Assembly (NCBI GenBank): GCA_003427395.1
Contig: BFEA01000045.1
Location: forward strand, 3,659,703-3,687,203
Source: Chara braunii
Taxonomy: Eukaryota > Streptophyta > Charophyceae > Charales > Characeae
Direction of reading: 5' to 3'
DNA: 27,501 nucleotides
Both the position numbers and the translations under genes were made by a program. Every line of letters begins with the position of its first letter. Within the stretch, counting starts at the first letter, position 1. This document shows, in pieces, positions 1 through 9,708 of the stretch. A model generated the notes under the pieces. The model was not told where the DNA came from. It ran no database searches and worked only from the letters and a program-made list of their open reading frames with translations.

Positions 1-509
1 TCGGGTCATGATTGGAGGTGTACATATTCTACATGAAGAAAGTCGGAGAGTGAAACGAAGAATACGGGACAAGGCCAAGACAATGACATGTTGACTGGTT
101 GAGAAGCAAGGATCAGGGGTTCAACCGAGAGAGTACGATCACTGTCGGGGATGATGATGCAAGAGCGAGCGTGTGAAAAAATATGTGAAGTAACTGAGTG
201 AGAGGGAAGTTAGTGTCCAGAGTCGGCTGACATTAACTCCAGGCTTTCGCAAGTCCACGGAGGAAGCCAAACTTCCGAGTGGAGTAGCGAGGACGAAAAG
301 TGGGTAGACGGGGCGTATGCGAGACACGTCAGGTGGCGAGAGAGTTACGCACGCGTTTTCTCTGTTGACGTCAGCATTCTCGAGTGGGTCTGCACGATGA
401 TTCGAAGGCAAGGTCTGCGCATAAGGCCGGAGAAAGGATCAAGCGCTTGACTTCCTCGATGAAACAAATCGTGACCAGACTCCAGTGATGTTCGTCGTTC
501 TCCCGGGTA
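1..509 (+). repeat. Retroelement leader repeat, copy 1
   Basis: This stretch is almost base-for-base the same as 11659-12165, with scattered substitutions and one 2-bp length difference near position 295. Both copies end their similarity after the same gggta (505-509 and 12161-12165). It lies directly upstream of gag/pol remnants, so I read it as the untranslated leader of an LTR retroelement. I see no convincing protein in it; the open minus-strand frame crossing 345-749 looks fortuitous. No LTR end or primer-binding site is visible, so the 5' LTR must lie before the window. Confidence 0.8.
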
Positions 510-510
510 G

Positions 511-669
511 CAGAGGAAACAGAGAAAAAAGGAAGTATGATGACAGTCCTTAGAAGAGTTTTGTCTGCTACTGTTGTGGTGAAGAGGAATGGTGACAGAG
601 GAAACAGAGAAAGAAGGAAGTATGATGACCGTCCTAAGAAGAGTTTTGTCTTCTACTGTTGTGGTGAAG
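511..669 (+). repeat. Tandem duplication, 85-bp period, in the gag zinc-knuckle region
   Basis: Positions 511-584 recur at 596-669 with a few substitutions, an offset of 85 bp. Since 85 is not a multiple of three, the duplication shifts the frame. The first copy still encodes the start of a CCHC knuckle (FVCYCCGE) but then runs into other sequence and a stop. The second copy holds the rest of the knuckle, but its first cysteine codon has become Phe (TGC versus TTC). Confidence 0.9.
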
Positions 670-1157
670 GTGGTCACACTACCACCTATTGCAGGCCTCT
701 TGAAGAGGATGTAAGGAGTGGGGTGGCAAAAAAGGACGCAATGGGTCATGTCTGTGATAGTTCATGGAACAAGTTGGACCCCAGACATCCAGGAGGTATG
801 GGACTTCTTGCTCTTAAACATGATGAAATGAAGAAGAGAAAGGTTAATGTGAATGTTCATTTTCTTATTGATGAGTTGCCTAATGAACTAGTACAGGAAA
901 CAAGTGACCCTCATACCATGATTGAGCCGTCTTTGCAATCCTTAACATTGATAGAGGATGCGTCTGACGAGGTTTCTACAACTGAGCCTCCATTAGAAGG
1001 GAATCTTACTTCTCAGGACCCTTCTGAATTAGTACAATTTCCTTCTAATGAAACAGCTCGCTTTCTGGCCAACATGGTGTCATTTGATGGAGATTTACCT
1101 CCAGAACTCGTCATGGAACCCAGTATCGTTCTTGGTGAAGTGACCCTCATACCATGA
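537..1157 (+). pseudogene. gag remnant with damaged CCHC zinc knuckle
   Basis: The reading frame runs 206 codons. Around residues 38-50 it reads FVFYCCGEGGHTTTYC, which matches the retroviral nucleocapsid pattern C-x2-C-x4-H-x4-C except that the first cysteine is Phe. The knuckle normally binds the packaging signal of the element RNA. Upstream, a capsid domain would be expected but the leader starts instead, so that part is deleted. Downstream, residues 90-200 are an acidic linker of low complexity rich in Glu, Ser, Pro and Leu. The frame ends only because a 236-bp tandem duplication begins at 1140. The ATG at 537 lies inside the first 85-bp copy and is not a genuine start. The gag identity rests on the knuckle and on its place before the protease. 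Confidence 0.75.
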
Positions 1158-1375
1158 TTGAGCCGTCTCTGCAATCCTTAACATTGATAGAGGATGCGTC
1201 TGACGAGGCTTCTACAAGTGAGCCTCCATTAGAAGGGAATCTTACTTCTCAGGACCCTTCTGAATTAGTACAATTTCCTTCTAATGAAACGGCTCGCTTT
1301 CTGGCCAACATGGTGTCATTTGATGGAGATTGACCTCCAGAACTCGTCATGGAACCCAATATCGTGCTTGGTGAA
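904..1375 (+). repeat. Tandem duplication, 236-bp period, inside gag
   Basis: Positions 904-1139 are repeated almost exactly at 1140-1375 with a handful of substitutions. The copies encode the acidic linker after the zinc knuckle. The period is not divisible by three, so the second copy is read in another frame. It has also gained a stop where the first copy reads gagatttac and the second gagattgac. High similarity implies a recent event relative to the rest of the decay. Confidence 0.93.
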
Positions 1376-1735
1376 GTGAGGAACCTTCAACCACGCTTAA
1401 CGCCTCAAATGACAGAGGAAAAGAAAAGGAAGGCTGAGGAATCCCTGATTTATATTCTTGATGACCCAGAACCAAAACTTTCCCATAGGAAGAATGAACA
1501 AGGAAGGAAGAGGAAATTTATTCTCAAGAGTGATTTGAAAAATACAGCAATTACTGACGTAATTACTAAAATGTTGGAAGAGACTGAATTGACTTTGTCC
1601 TTCAAGGAAGCAATGACTCTAGCACCCAAACTGAGAGAATAACTAAAGAAACTGATTGAGAATAAGAAATTGAAAGTAAATTTTTGGGATCAATTTTTCC
1701 CAGTCAGGTGAGCAGATTACTGTCAGGTTGTAAGA
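1349..1735 (+). pseudogene. gag C-terminal / pre-protease remnant
   Basis: An open frame of 97 codons (1349-1642) continues the acidic linker after the 236-bp duplication and becomes Lys/Glu-rich, including EEKKRKAEESLIYILDD and a segment ending LAPKLRE. Reading on in the same frame after the stop at 1640-1642 gives a further plausible coding stretch (LKKLIENKK...NFWDQFF) until a stop near 1708. It links gag to the protease, which is read in a different frame from about 1735. I assign it to the gag-protease junction from position; no catalytic motif is present. Confidence 0.6.
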
Positions 1736-2403
1736 TGAGATTCGCAACCATGGGATGTGGGCACCTGACTATTTATATTAATCAAGTGAAGATTCGAGCC
1801 TTAGTGGACTCTGGGGCATAAATGATTCTTCGTTCTCGGAGAACAATGGAGGCTTGTGACTTATCAATTGATAAACCTGCACAAAACATACTGAGTAATA
1901 TTGCAGGGGAACTTTTTGTGGCAGGATTTATTGACAATCTGCCTATCAGAGTTGGGACCATGTCCGTGGAGTTACTGGGTTTTGTAGTGCCGGAACTAGA
2001 CCATAACTGTATCTTAGGCACTCCATTCCTGCATAGAATGGAGGCAGTCCAATTTTTTAGTCATGAGGGGTCATCCTGGATCGGCCTACAGGATCCTGAG
2101 ACTGCTCAGGAACAGACCTTTATGGTCTGCACGAAAAACGATTTCAAACATCGATTGTCTGTTAATTCAATCAGAAAAGAAGAGTCTACTGAGAGGATTA
2201 GGAGACTAAGAGAAGAAGGCAAGCAAGAGGTTAAAGAAGAAATTCCAATGGATATTAATCAAGTTTCGAAAATGATAAAAGCCCTTGGTAATCTCAAAGA
2301 TGAGGACGGACAAATCGAAGCATTTAAGAAGGCTGTAGAGACTACTAAGGGAGGGAGGATGAAATTAAAATTTGCATCGACTCATCCATTTTTAGGAAAA
2401 TAG
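1735..2403 (+). pseudogene. Retropepsin-like aspartic protease, broken by a stop after the active site
   Basis: In frame from 1735 the translation gives MGCGHLTIYINQVKIRAL followed by VDSGA, the D-S/T-G catalytic motif of retroviral-type proteases (catalytic Asp codon at 1807-1809). The next codon, 1819-1821, is TAA. The same frame then resumes with MILRSRRTMEACDL and later ELDHNCILGTPFL, which matches the C-terminal ILG-x-PFL region of the fold, so the stop is a point change inside a real domain. The protease would cleave the Gag-Pol polyprotein and act as a homodimer. After residue LGK the frame closes at 2403, and the RT frame is already open in another phase from about 2388, which indicates a small indel near 2390. 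The rest of the linker is Lys/Glu-rich. Confidence 0.85.
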
Positions 2404-3503
2404 TCACTGGGTCAAAGAGAAAATATAAGCCCAAGGGGGTGAAGAAAAACCCGGTGGCAGTCCTAATAGAAAAGGATTATCATGAAGTATTGAAAAAAAA
2501 GAGGAAGATTATTAAAACATTAAAAAAGTATGCAAAATTGGCGAACAGAGTCACCAAAGAGAGATTTGATACAATGAAGATAGACTCGGATCAGTTTATC
2601 CTGCCCAAAGGAAAAGAATATATCTTCAGGATATGTCAGGAGTTCTCTGGTGCATTCTCCTTTAATGATGAAGAGAGAGGGCGGTTGGACGTGGATACGA
2701 TCAAGATGGCCAAAATTTGGACAGTTGATCATGTTTCATGGAATGATAGGCCGACCAAGTATGCCCTGAAAGAAGAAGCAGATGTTGTAAAATATCTTGA
2801 CAAGAAGATTGTTTCTAACGTTGTTGAACCTGTTGATGGACCGTATGCTAACCACTGGTTTTATTTTTGGAAACCAGGGGGTGGATTGAGATGGATACAG
2901 AATCTTCGAAAGCTCAACTCTGTAACGGTACGTGATGCAGGTAGTCTTCCTAATGTTGATCTCCTCTCTGAATCTTTTGCTGGTCGATGCATTTATTCCT
3001 TAGTTGATTTATATTCTGGTTATGATCAGTTTCCCATTGATCCCACTAGCCGGCCAATGACTGTCATGCACACGCCCAGAGGGTTCATTCAGATGTGTGT
3101 GGTACCTCAAGGTTGGACTAATGGTGTGGCAGTGGTTCAACGGGATATGATCCAAGTCATGCAAGATATTTCTCCTAAAATAACCAGCCTCTATATTGAT
3201 GACAATCCCGTGAAAGGACCCCTGGTAAGGGATGAGACTTTGGTCGCACGTGGAGTCAGGAAGTTTGTCTGGGAACACGCTGAAGGAGTAAAAATGATCA
3301 TAGAGAGACTTCAAAAATATAACCTGACTGCAAGTGGACCAAAGTCCCTTCTCTTTCAGCCAGAAGTAATCATTTTGGGCTTCAGGTGTTTCTTCAAGGG
3401 TAGGAGCCCTGACCCCAAAACGATAGACAAGATCTTGAACTGGCCTCTGCCAATCAAGAGAGTGACAAACGTCAGAAGTTTTTTGGGTGTCTGTGGATTC
3501 TAA
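2388..3503 (+). pseudogene. Ty3-type reverse transcriptase
   Basis: The open frame has an ATG at 2439, but the phase extends upstream to about 2388, so 2439 is not a true start. The first 100 residues are a basic linker. The polymerase then shows the usual block order: substrate-binding region with GGGLRWIQNLRKLN, the palm strand IYSLVDLYSGYDQFP carrying the first catalytic Asp, VVPQGWTNGVAVVQ, and TSLYIDDNPVKGP with the YxDD pair. The three catalytic aspartates are present. RSFLGVCGF marks the connection to RNase H and is followed by TAA at 3501-3503; the same phase continues with IPHFATLAEPLMEM, so this is a single nonsense codon. The enzyme would copy element RNA into cDNA in the virus-like particle. 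Confidence 0.9.
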
Positions 3504-4070
3504 AGGACTTTTATTCCTCATTTTGCTACCCTTGCAGAGCCTCTGATGGAGATGGTAAGGCAAGGGGCCAACTTAGCATGGAATGAAAAAAGGCAAGCTA
3601 CTGCAGAAACTCTACAGGAGAAATTAAAAGATGGGGGTGTAGTGCTAGGAGTGTCTTTCTATGATGATGAGGAAGGGAGACCTATCATCATTGAGGCCGG
3701 TGGAGGACCAGTTGCTCTGGGTGGTGTGCTCATTCAGAAAGATGAAAATGGGAAAGAGAGACCTCTGAGATTTGAGAGAAGGACTCTTAACTCTACAGAA
3801 AGAGGTTATACGCAATTCAGAAAAGAGTTGTTGGCAATCATCCATAGCCTCAGGTGTTTTAGGCACGTGTACTAGGGAGGAGATTCATCTTAAGGACTGA
3901 TGCGTCTGCTGTGATTGGTGTCATTAAGAAGCACCAACAAGTAGATCCAACAGTCAGTAGGTGGATTGCCTTTTTCTGGACTTTTGATTTTAAGTTGGAA
4001 AAAATTCCTACTGAGAAGAACAGAGCAGATGGCCTGAGCAGGATTGAATGGAGAAAAGATGAAGAAGAAG
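3504..4070 (+). pseudogene. RNase H domain, frameshifted, first catalytic Asp apparently lost
   Basis: The RT phase continues after the stop at 3501 and gives IIIEAGGGPVALGGVLIQ, RFERRTLNSTERGYTQF and KELLAIIHSLRCFRHVY. These match the N-terminal strands and helix of Ty3 RNase H. Where the first active-site Asp is expected, the sequence reads Gly (EAGGGP), although a neighbouring Glu makes the alignment uncertain. A stop at 3873-3875 follows. The domain resumes in frame 2 from about 3881 with RFILRTDASAVIGV, FFWTFDFKLEKIPTEKN and RADGLSRIE, so a small indel lies at 3873-3880. RNase H removes the RNA strand from the hybrid made by the RT. With the stop, frameshift and altered residue the domain is dead. 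Confidence 0.82.
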
Positions 4071-5705
4071 ATATTGAAGGAACGATTGAAGAATCAACCT
4101 ATGTTGATAATTTTCTGAATGAAAAGGATGATGAAGACTATGAAGTACCGCGCTCCTATAAGTGGAGTTTGTGGCCTGAAGACAGAGACGACTGGGGCAA
4201 GATCCCTGGTGCCTATGTTTATGAGTCGATTCTTGGGAAAGAAGAAGAAGATGAACCAAATGATTGGTATGCTAGAGTTCACGCAGCAACTGTGGCTGCT
4301 CATGAAATGGGGGAAGGCTTTGACTCAAAGGAAGAAGAGGAAGGTGAAAAGAAGGAGGAAGATATATTTTGCATTTCTGAAGAATACGATGGAAGTTATC
4401 AAGAGATTGGTAAGAGGATGGAAAGAAAACAACTAAAGGAATATTATTGTAAAAAATCAAGGAAAAAGTTCAGATTAAAAAGAGAACATTTCTTTGTGGA
4501 TGGTAAGGGAGGACTACCTCCACTAAGAGTGGTCTGTGGTAAAGAGAGACAACTGGAGATAATTGGTGCTCTGCATGAAGGGGTTGCAGGCGGCCACAGA
4601 GCTGTTGAGGCAACCTACTCTAAGACTGTCAAACTCAACTTCGGACCTGGCATGACAGACATGATTTACAAATTTTGTAAGTCATGTGAATTATGTCAGA
4701 AGAAGTCTACTACAAGAATGATTGAGCCTTTATTTCCCACTATTTTTGTAGAACCTGGCAGCAGAGTTCATTTGGACCTCATCACCATGCCACTAGGCAA
4801 GGGAGGGATAAGGTACATACTGAACATGAGAGATATTGTTTCTGGCTATGTTGAGGCAAAGGCTCTGAGAAGGAAGACAGCCGAGCAAGTGGCTGATTCG
4901 ATAGAGGAAATCTATCTCAGGTACCCCTTCATCAGAGATTTTGTCTCAGATCAAGGATCCGAATTCAGAAACGAAATTGTAAGAAGAACCACTCTCAGAT
5001 TGGGTGTCAGAATTCGATATGTAACAACTTACTACCCTCAAGCGAATGCGTCAGTCGAGAGAGGTCACAAAACCCTAAAAGATTCATTTGGCCAAATGGT
5101 GTGAAGGAAATCTTAGTAACTGGCCAAAAGTATTAAGAGATGTTGTCTATGCTGACAACATAAGAATCAAGAGGACTACTGGCTATGCTCCATTTACTCT
5201 GTGGTATGGTCGAGATGCTACATTGCCTATTGAGAACATTGTCAAGACATGATCAAGTCAAGAGAGTGACAAAGACTATTCTATTTCAGAGTTACTTCAG
5301 ATCAGAATGAAACAAATATTAGAAGTTGATCAGCCAGTTATGGATGCTGCACAGAGAATGGCATCCAGTAGATTGTCGGATCAAGAGAGATGAAACAAGA
5401 AAAGATATATAAGAAAAGAGAAATTGAAAGTTGGTGATGTTGTCCTTCTGTTCAATAGTTCTCTTGAAACTCGGTGGACTAAACGGTTGGAGCCCAGATT
5501 GCTTGGTCCTTACAGAATCACAGGAGAAGCAAAAAACAAGGTTTATGAGATATCAGAAATGGATGGATCCAGGGTTCATGACATGGTACCAGGGTCAAGA
5601 CTTCTTAAATTTATTTTCAGAGACCACGATATGATCCCTACAATGACCACAAAGAGAGGAAAGAAGGGTCAACCACCCAGTAAGAGAACAGTTCCCGAGA
5701 ACTGA
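3881..5705 (+). pseudogene. Ty3-type integrase, frameshifted before its C-terminal domain
   Basis: After an acidic linker (about 4070-4450, many Glu and Asp) the integrase starts with a zinc-binding HHCC module: LHEGVAGGHRA and CKSCELCQKK. The catalytic core follows with VHLDLITMP (first Asp), RDFVSDQGSEF (second Asp) and NASVERGHKTL (Glu), a complete DDE triad. At about 5094 the phase changes; frame 2 closes with TGA at 5102-5104 while frame 3 carries on with TTGYAPFTLWYGRDA. Two TGA codons (5250-5252 and 5391-5393) interrupt this last part. The C-terminal SH3-like domain is visible as LKVGDVVLLFNSSLE and LEPRLLGPYRI. No chromodomain follows, unlike the second element. Integrase would insert the cDNA into chromosomes. 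Confidence 0.88.
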
Positions 5706-5893
5706 GAGAAAGTACAGTAAGACAATGAGACAGCAAGACTGAAAATTCAGCAGACAGTGATAGTTTTGCATGGTCAATTCAACATTTCAATTTTTCAGTA
5801 TGTCAGTTAATTTTCCGTTTCAATGAGCAACAAAGTTAATGAGACAGTATCTTTGATGCAGTGCTACAGGCGACCCATGAGTGTTAAGTCCCT

Positions 5894-5920
5894 GAGAGCG
5901 GGGGAATAACTGTGAGATAC
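5894..5920 (+). promoter_or_regulatory. Polypurine tract and probable 3' LTR start
   Basis: The purine run gagagcgggggaa (5894-5906) is followed by taac and then TGTGAGATAC starting at 5911. A purine-rich primer for plus-strand DNA synthesis placed directly before a TG-starting LTR is the standard arrangement downstream of integrase. The matching 5' LTR is outside the window, so the boundary is not confirmed. Confidence 0.6.
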
Positions 5921-6030
5921 AGTTTTCGTGAGCATTGACGCAGTGTCAAAGATCTGAGGAACACATGGTTGTGGCACATCAGAGGATATGATCAGTATCA
6001 TTCTTATGATAAAGAGAAAAGCATGATGGG

Positions 6031-6226
6031 CATAAAGAAGTTTAGTTCTGTCTGATTGAGAGTTGTCATCAGAAGAACTTCGTGTCTCTAACTAAGTTGT
6101 CCATCCAAAAAGCTCAGATGAGGACAGGCATAAAGAAGTCCAGCGCTTTACCTGACAAAGAGTTGTCAGTAGAGGGACTTCGTGTTCTTTAACTAAGTTG
6201 CATGTCTTCACTCAGATGAGGGAAGG
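6031..6226 (+). repeat. Degenerate tandem repeat, 98-bp period
   Basis: Two diverged units start with cataaagaag at 6031 and 6129 and share the words gagttgtca, gacttcgtgt or gaacttcgtgt, aactaagttg and tcagatgagg in the same order. Confidence 0.75.
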
Positions 6227-6382
6227 GACCTCTCTGGGATCAACATTTAAGTATTTCCTTGGGACTGACGGGACGTCTCTTGGAAAAGGAATTCCCAGCT
6301 GAGGGAAGGGACCTCTCTGGGGCCAACATTAATCATCCTTCTCAAGGTTGAAGGGAGGTCTCTGGTAAGAGCTTGGTGCTGG
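6217..6382 (+). repeat. Tandem repeat, 83-bp period
   Basis: The unit beginning tgagggaagggacctctctg occurs at 6217 and again at 6300, each followed by a ccaacatt or tcaacatt segment. A weaker third relative with gaagggacatctcttgag lies near 6416. Confidence 0.75.
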
Positions 6383-7328
6383 TTATCATGTTGTTGTTCA
6401 GTACCTCTTCAGACTGAAGGGACATCTCTTGAGAAATGTTTGTTCTGTTATGGGGCATGGGCAGTCTGCTTGTGGGTTACTGTATGCTTGCCTGATTGTC
6501 TGTGCCAAGGATTTTCTTTTCTAACCTAAAAATGCATTGATTGTCGGGGTCAGCCAGAGCCTTACCGCAGTAGGTTGCAATCTCGTGGGGTCAGCAGATC
6601 CCCGACGCGAGTGTCGAATTCCGTAGTCGACTGAGGCTAAGACTCCGGGGGTCTGGCCTATGAGGTCGAAAGGGGTCAGCTGGAACCCTACCGCAATCAG
6701 AGGATGCAATCCAGTGAGGTTCGCCAGAGCCTGGAATCATGGTTAGACCGGGTCCCACGTTCAAAAATCTAGGCGGGGCAGCCAACGCCCTAGGCCCAAA
6801 ACTGGTGGGTGAGCCGGTCCCCGACCGCAGTGGTCAAATCCGGGTTCGAGACAGTTTGACTGGCGGGAGGTCTGCTGTCATAGGGTGACCAGACCCGCTA
6901 TAGTCTGGGTGTCCTGGCGAGAGTGCCATAGGGTTGCCATACTCGAGTAGTGGGTATGCCAGTCCTGATCTGGAGGCAGGTCAAAGGGGCTGTCAAGACA
7001 AATGGTCTGACTAGTCCTGGCCTGAGGCGGGCCGAACGAGGTATGTCAGACTGACGGGACGTTTGTCATTCCTGGCCAGTGGTGGGCCAAAACCAAAGCA
7101 ATCCATAACTCCTGGGTGTGAAGAATTGTCCTATGACGTCTATCTGTTTATTATTTTATCATTTTATTATTCTATCATTTTTTATTTTTTTTTATTCTGG
7201 GTTTTATTTTGTTTACTTGTTGCTTGGCTGATAATTGTCGGGAGGCCTGCTTGTTGGGGCATAGTCTGTTGTCTGTGGAACTCGTTGTTTTGCAAGTATA
7301 TAAGGACTTATCCAAAGTTCCCAGTCCA

Positions 7329-7500
7329 GAGAAAAAGGGGTTTGGTATCCCTTCCCTTTTATCTGAGAAGTTGAGAAGACGCACCACTCAGATAAGCAAA
7401 AGAAAACAAGGGTCTGGTATCCCCCGAGTCACTTGAGAAGTTGAGAAAATATCTCATTCAAGCCAGAGAACAGAAAAAGGGTTTGGTATGCCCTACTCCC
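7329..7500 (+). repeat. Degenerate tandem repeat, about 70-bp period
   Basis: Three related units contain (t/c)tggtat(c/g)cc at 7341, 7413 and 7482, preceded by agaaaaaggg or aaaacaaggg. gagaagttgagaa occurs twice (about 7365 and 7433). Confidence 0.7.
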
Positions 7501-7852
7501 AGCATAGCAGACCGGATGAGAACCACAAGCACTAGTATCAGACTGACAGTGCCTTTGGGTTTTGCAGCCAAGACGAAGGTTGAGGTAACCTTTTTCTGCC
7601 ATAAAATCCAAACCGAGAACAAATTTCAAAATGACAAGTGGTCAGAATCAGCAGCGAATGAGAAAGTGGAAGCATAATCCTTTTTTTTTTAAATTTATTT
7701 GGTGGCCGACAAGCGGCCTGGTCCACGAGGAACCTGCATCCCCAACCTCCAAGTGTTTAAACTCTTGAGCCAGGGACACTATGAGTGATGCGTGAGCACA
7801 TAATTTTCAAGGGAAAAACAGATTCAGAAAGCCGAAAAGAAATCATACTTAC

Positions 7853-8291
7853 ACAAGATATAGAGGATTATCATAAGCTCAACCTGAAGTAAAGAGAGAA
7901 GAAAGAAGATGCAGAAAAGAGGAAAGTTATTGGGATGAGAAGGGGGAGAGACTGCACAGGGATTGTGGGGTGAAGCAACTTGCACTAAAGCCCAACTTAC
8001 CGTAGGCGTATTGAGAGCTCTAGGTGAGTATGGAGGGGAAGGAGTGGTTGGCGCGCCGTAGTGCGCCTCAAACTTCTTTTGGAGGTACCTTATCTTTTCA
8101 GGAGATGGGGTTCTTTCATACCAACTCGGAGGGGGATGGCGCAGGTAAGGCTTCGTGTATGTGCCATAACCCCTTTCATCCTCCTCCTCCTCTGAACTGC
8201 ACTCGTGCCTTGCGCGAGGTGGCGGCTCCTCACACGCCTTCCCTGTTCTCCCTCCTCTTCCTCTTCCCTGTCCCTTACGTGCTTCAGGCAT
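7853..8291 (-). CDS. Candidate 5' exons of an unknown spliced gene, minus strand
   Basis: The ATG at 8291 has a good context (caccATGc). It opens 97 codons, exon 8291-8001, with a coding-like composition: an Arg/Gly-rich start (GQGRGRGGRTG), an acidic cluster (CSSEEEEDERG), then a Pro/Tyr-rich region with SWYERTPSPEKIRYLQKKF and APTTPSPPYSP. Exon 1 ends in phase at a consensus donor ACG|GTAAGT (8001/8000). A pyrimidine-rich tract and acceptor TTCAG lie 117 bp on; a short exon 7883-7853 is followed by another GTAAGT donor (7852). A TATAAAAC motif lies at 8611-8604, about 310 bp upstream. The rest of the gene would lie at lower coordinates and I could not trace it. I do not recognise the protein. 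It lies antisense within a probable LTR, so it may be captured host sequence or an element gene. Splicing is inferred from motifs alone. Confidence 0.4.
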
Positions 8292-8603
8292 GGTGAGAGA
8301 AAAATCAAAGGGAGAAGAGACGTGCGGCGATAAGAATCGAGACTGGGGTAGAGTTCGCAAGGAAAAGGGAAATGTACTACTGGAAAAGAAAAAGGGAACA
8401 GTCGTGGATTATGCAGAGAATGAGCGTTGCTAGAGTGAAGGAGGGTAGAAGAGAGATGAATGATTAATCGTCCAGGCCTGATGCCTGGTGAAGAAAGGGA
8501 AGAGCGCACTAAGGAAGAGAAAAACGCTAGCGCAGGGTTGTTATGAGAGAACTTCGCTATGATGCGCAGCAAAAATGAATGAGAAGTAACGGCAATCGCC
8601 TTT

Positions 8604-8611
8604 GTTTTATA
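8604..8611 (-). promoter_or_regulatory. TATA-box candidate for the minus-strand gene
   Basis: The minus strand reads TATAAAAC here, within a stretch otherwise not A/T-rich. A start of transcription about 30 bp on (near 8575) would leave a 5' leader of about 285 nt before the ATG at 8291. Confidence 0.3.
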
Positions 8612-9431
8612 CTAGCACGCTGCTCCATTTTGGCCCAGCGGGGACGCTGGGCGGGGGTTTGGTATCATGTCGGAGGGCTCGGTGTCCCGGCCCTCCTTTG
8701 TTGCCAAATCTCTGCTCTGTGCAGCCCCTTGCCTTGATGTCCGCGGCGGGTTGGGCATGTTCTGAATGTCTGCAGGCCTGGTACCGGAGTTGTACCTCGA
8801 TGTGGGCTGGTCCGAGTGGCGTTTGTCCTGGCAAAAGGGTGCGCCACAGGACTTTCCTTTGGTCCACGCAGGCTCGATGCCCAGCTGTACAGCAGACCAC
8901 TACCGGCCTGTAGCCATGGTAGCCGCCGGGCTCGCCCTGGGACGCGAAAGTAAAAAGGGAAGCGCTGTCCATTTTACTGCGCACTGAGCGTCCTCTGGTC
9001 GGGTTATGGGTTAGGTGCACGGGACAGATGTCGCTCTCGAAAAGAAAAGGGCCAAGAAGAGAGAAAGCAAAGGGAAAGAAAAATATGGAAAAGAAAAATA
9101 AAAAGCTAACCGTCAAGTCTATGCGAGGGCCTGAGCTCCTGCTTTAATTCGGGGGTGGCCGGCGGTTTAATTTCTGAGCCTCGTTCGCTGTCGGATAGCC
9201 TGGCCTGCTTGGAGTTGAAGGGACTGTCTGGTCCTGGTGGTTGTGATCCGGGCCAGACGCAGGAATGTGGTAGCGATAACCCGTGCGGACGTCTCGACCA
9301 AGTGTTGGACTCCAGTAGCAGTATTCGGGGATAGATACAGTGACGCCAGTACATCGGCCTTTAGATTTGCACACGGATTCGGATCGTTGTCCAGGCGAGA
9401 CTACTGCGCGAGAGAATTCTGGAGCCCCATC

Positions 9432-9449
9432 TTTTTTTTTTTTTTGCTA

Positions 9450-9480
<31 letters not shown>

Positions 9481-9484
9481 TATT
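9432..9484 (+). repeat. Poly(T) and ATT microsatellite
   Basis: Fourteen T residues (9432-9445) are followed by about a dozen ATT units with one interruption. Confidence 0.95.
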
Positions 9485-9676
9485 GTCCAATCTTTCTCTG
9501 ATTTCCTCCCTTTGTCACTTCGCGGGGAGTTAACGGCTCGATTATGAACCTTGAGTATGGACTGGTGGCCCAGGCTGGCCCGACCTCTCTCTTTTCATTT
9601 TGTGTTTGATCTGCTAGACTGAGCGCTGCGCGGTGGGGCTCCAAAAGAGGGGCGACCCGCGGCCACATCGGTAGGC

Positions 9677-9708
9677 GGCTTATCACCCCCCGTGGAGGGT
9701 CATAAGCC
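9677..9708 (+). repeat. 32-nt inverted repeat (hairpin)
   Basis: ggcttat at 9677-9683 pairs with ataagcc at 9702-9708. The inner bases acccccc and ggagggt extend the stem with one mismatch. Function unknown. Confidence 0.7.

Larger units (their letters stand above)
1..5910 (+). mobile_element. Decayed Ty3-type LTR retroelement, internal region, 5' LTR outside window
   Basis: The domain order leader, zinc knuckle, protease, reverse transcriptase, RNase H, integrase is that of Ty3 (Metaviridae) elements. Coding moves between frames: gag in two frames, protease in frame 1, RT and most of RNase H in frame 3, the end of RNase H and the integrase core in frame 2, the integrase C-terminus again in frame 3. 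In-frame stops lie at 1819, 3501, 5250 and 5391. The capsid part of gag seems deleted, because the leader passes straight into zinc-knuckle sequence at 509/510. The element cannot make a full polyprotein. The RT, with segments such as DLYSGYDQFP and TPRGF, differs clearly from the chromovirus at 19351-23024, so the two belong to different Ty3 lineages. Confidence 0.88.
5911..7680 (+). mobile_element. Probable 3' LTR body, non-coding and repeat-rich
   Basis: From the purine tract on there is no protein that I can support. The sequence holds two short tandem repeat blocks (98-bp and 83-bp periods), a GC-rich part with many ggggtcagc- and gaccagacc-like words (6540-7050), a T-rich stretch (7145-7210) and a third tandem block (7329-7500). 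A long LTR is the simplest reading. I cannot place its right end; a poly(A) signal at 9912 suggests it could run beyond 9.9 kb. Confidence 0.4.

Noticed and set aside
345-749. Minus-strand open frame partly shared by both leader copies (with 12001-12390)
   Set aside because: Shared translation follows from near-identical DNA. There is no coding-like composition, and the frames end differently outside the repeat.
4008-4460. Frames antisense to or overlapping the acidic integrase linker
   Set aside because: Shadows of the Glu/Asp-rich coding strand; no motif of their own.
6835-6855. B-box-like gggttcgagac suggesting a tRNA gene
   Set aside because: No A box at a suitable distance and no acceptor or anticodon stem; it lies in GC-rich degenerate repeats.
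8602-9116. ORFs on both strands in the GC-rich part near 8.8 kb
   Set aside because: Both strands open at once, no recognisable segment, and neither carries splice-supported ends.
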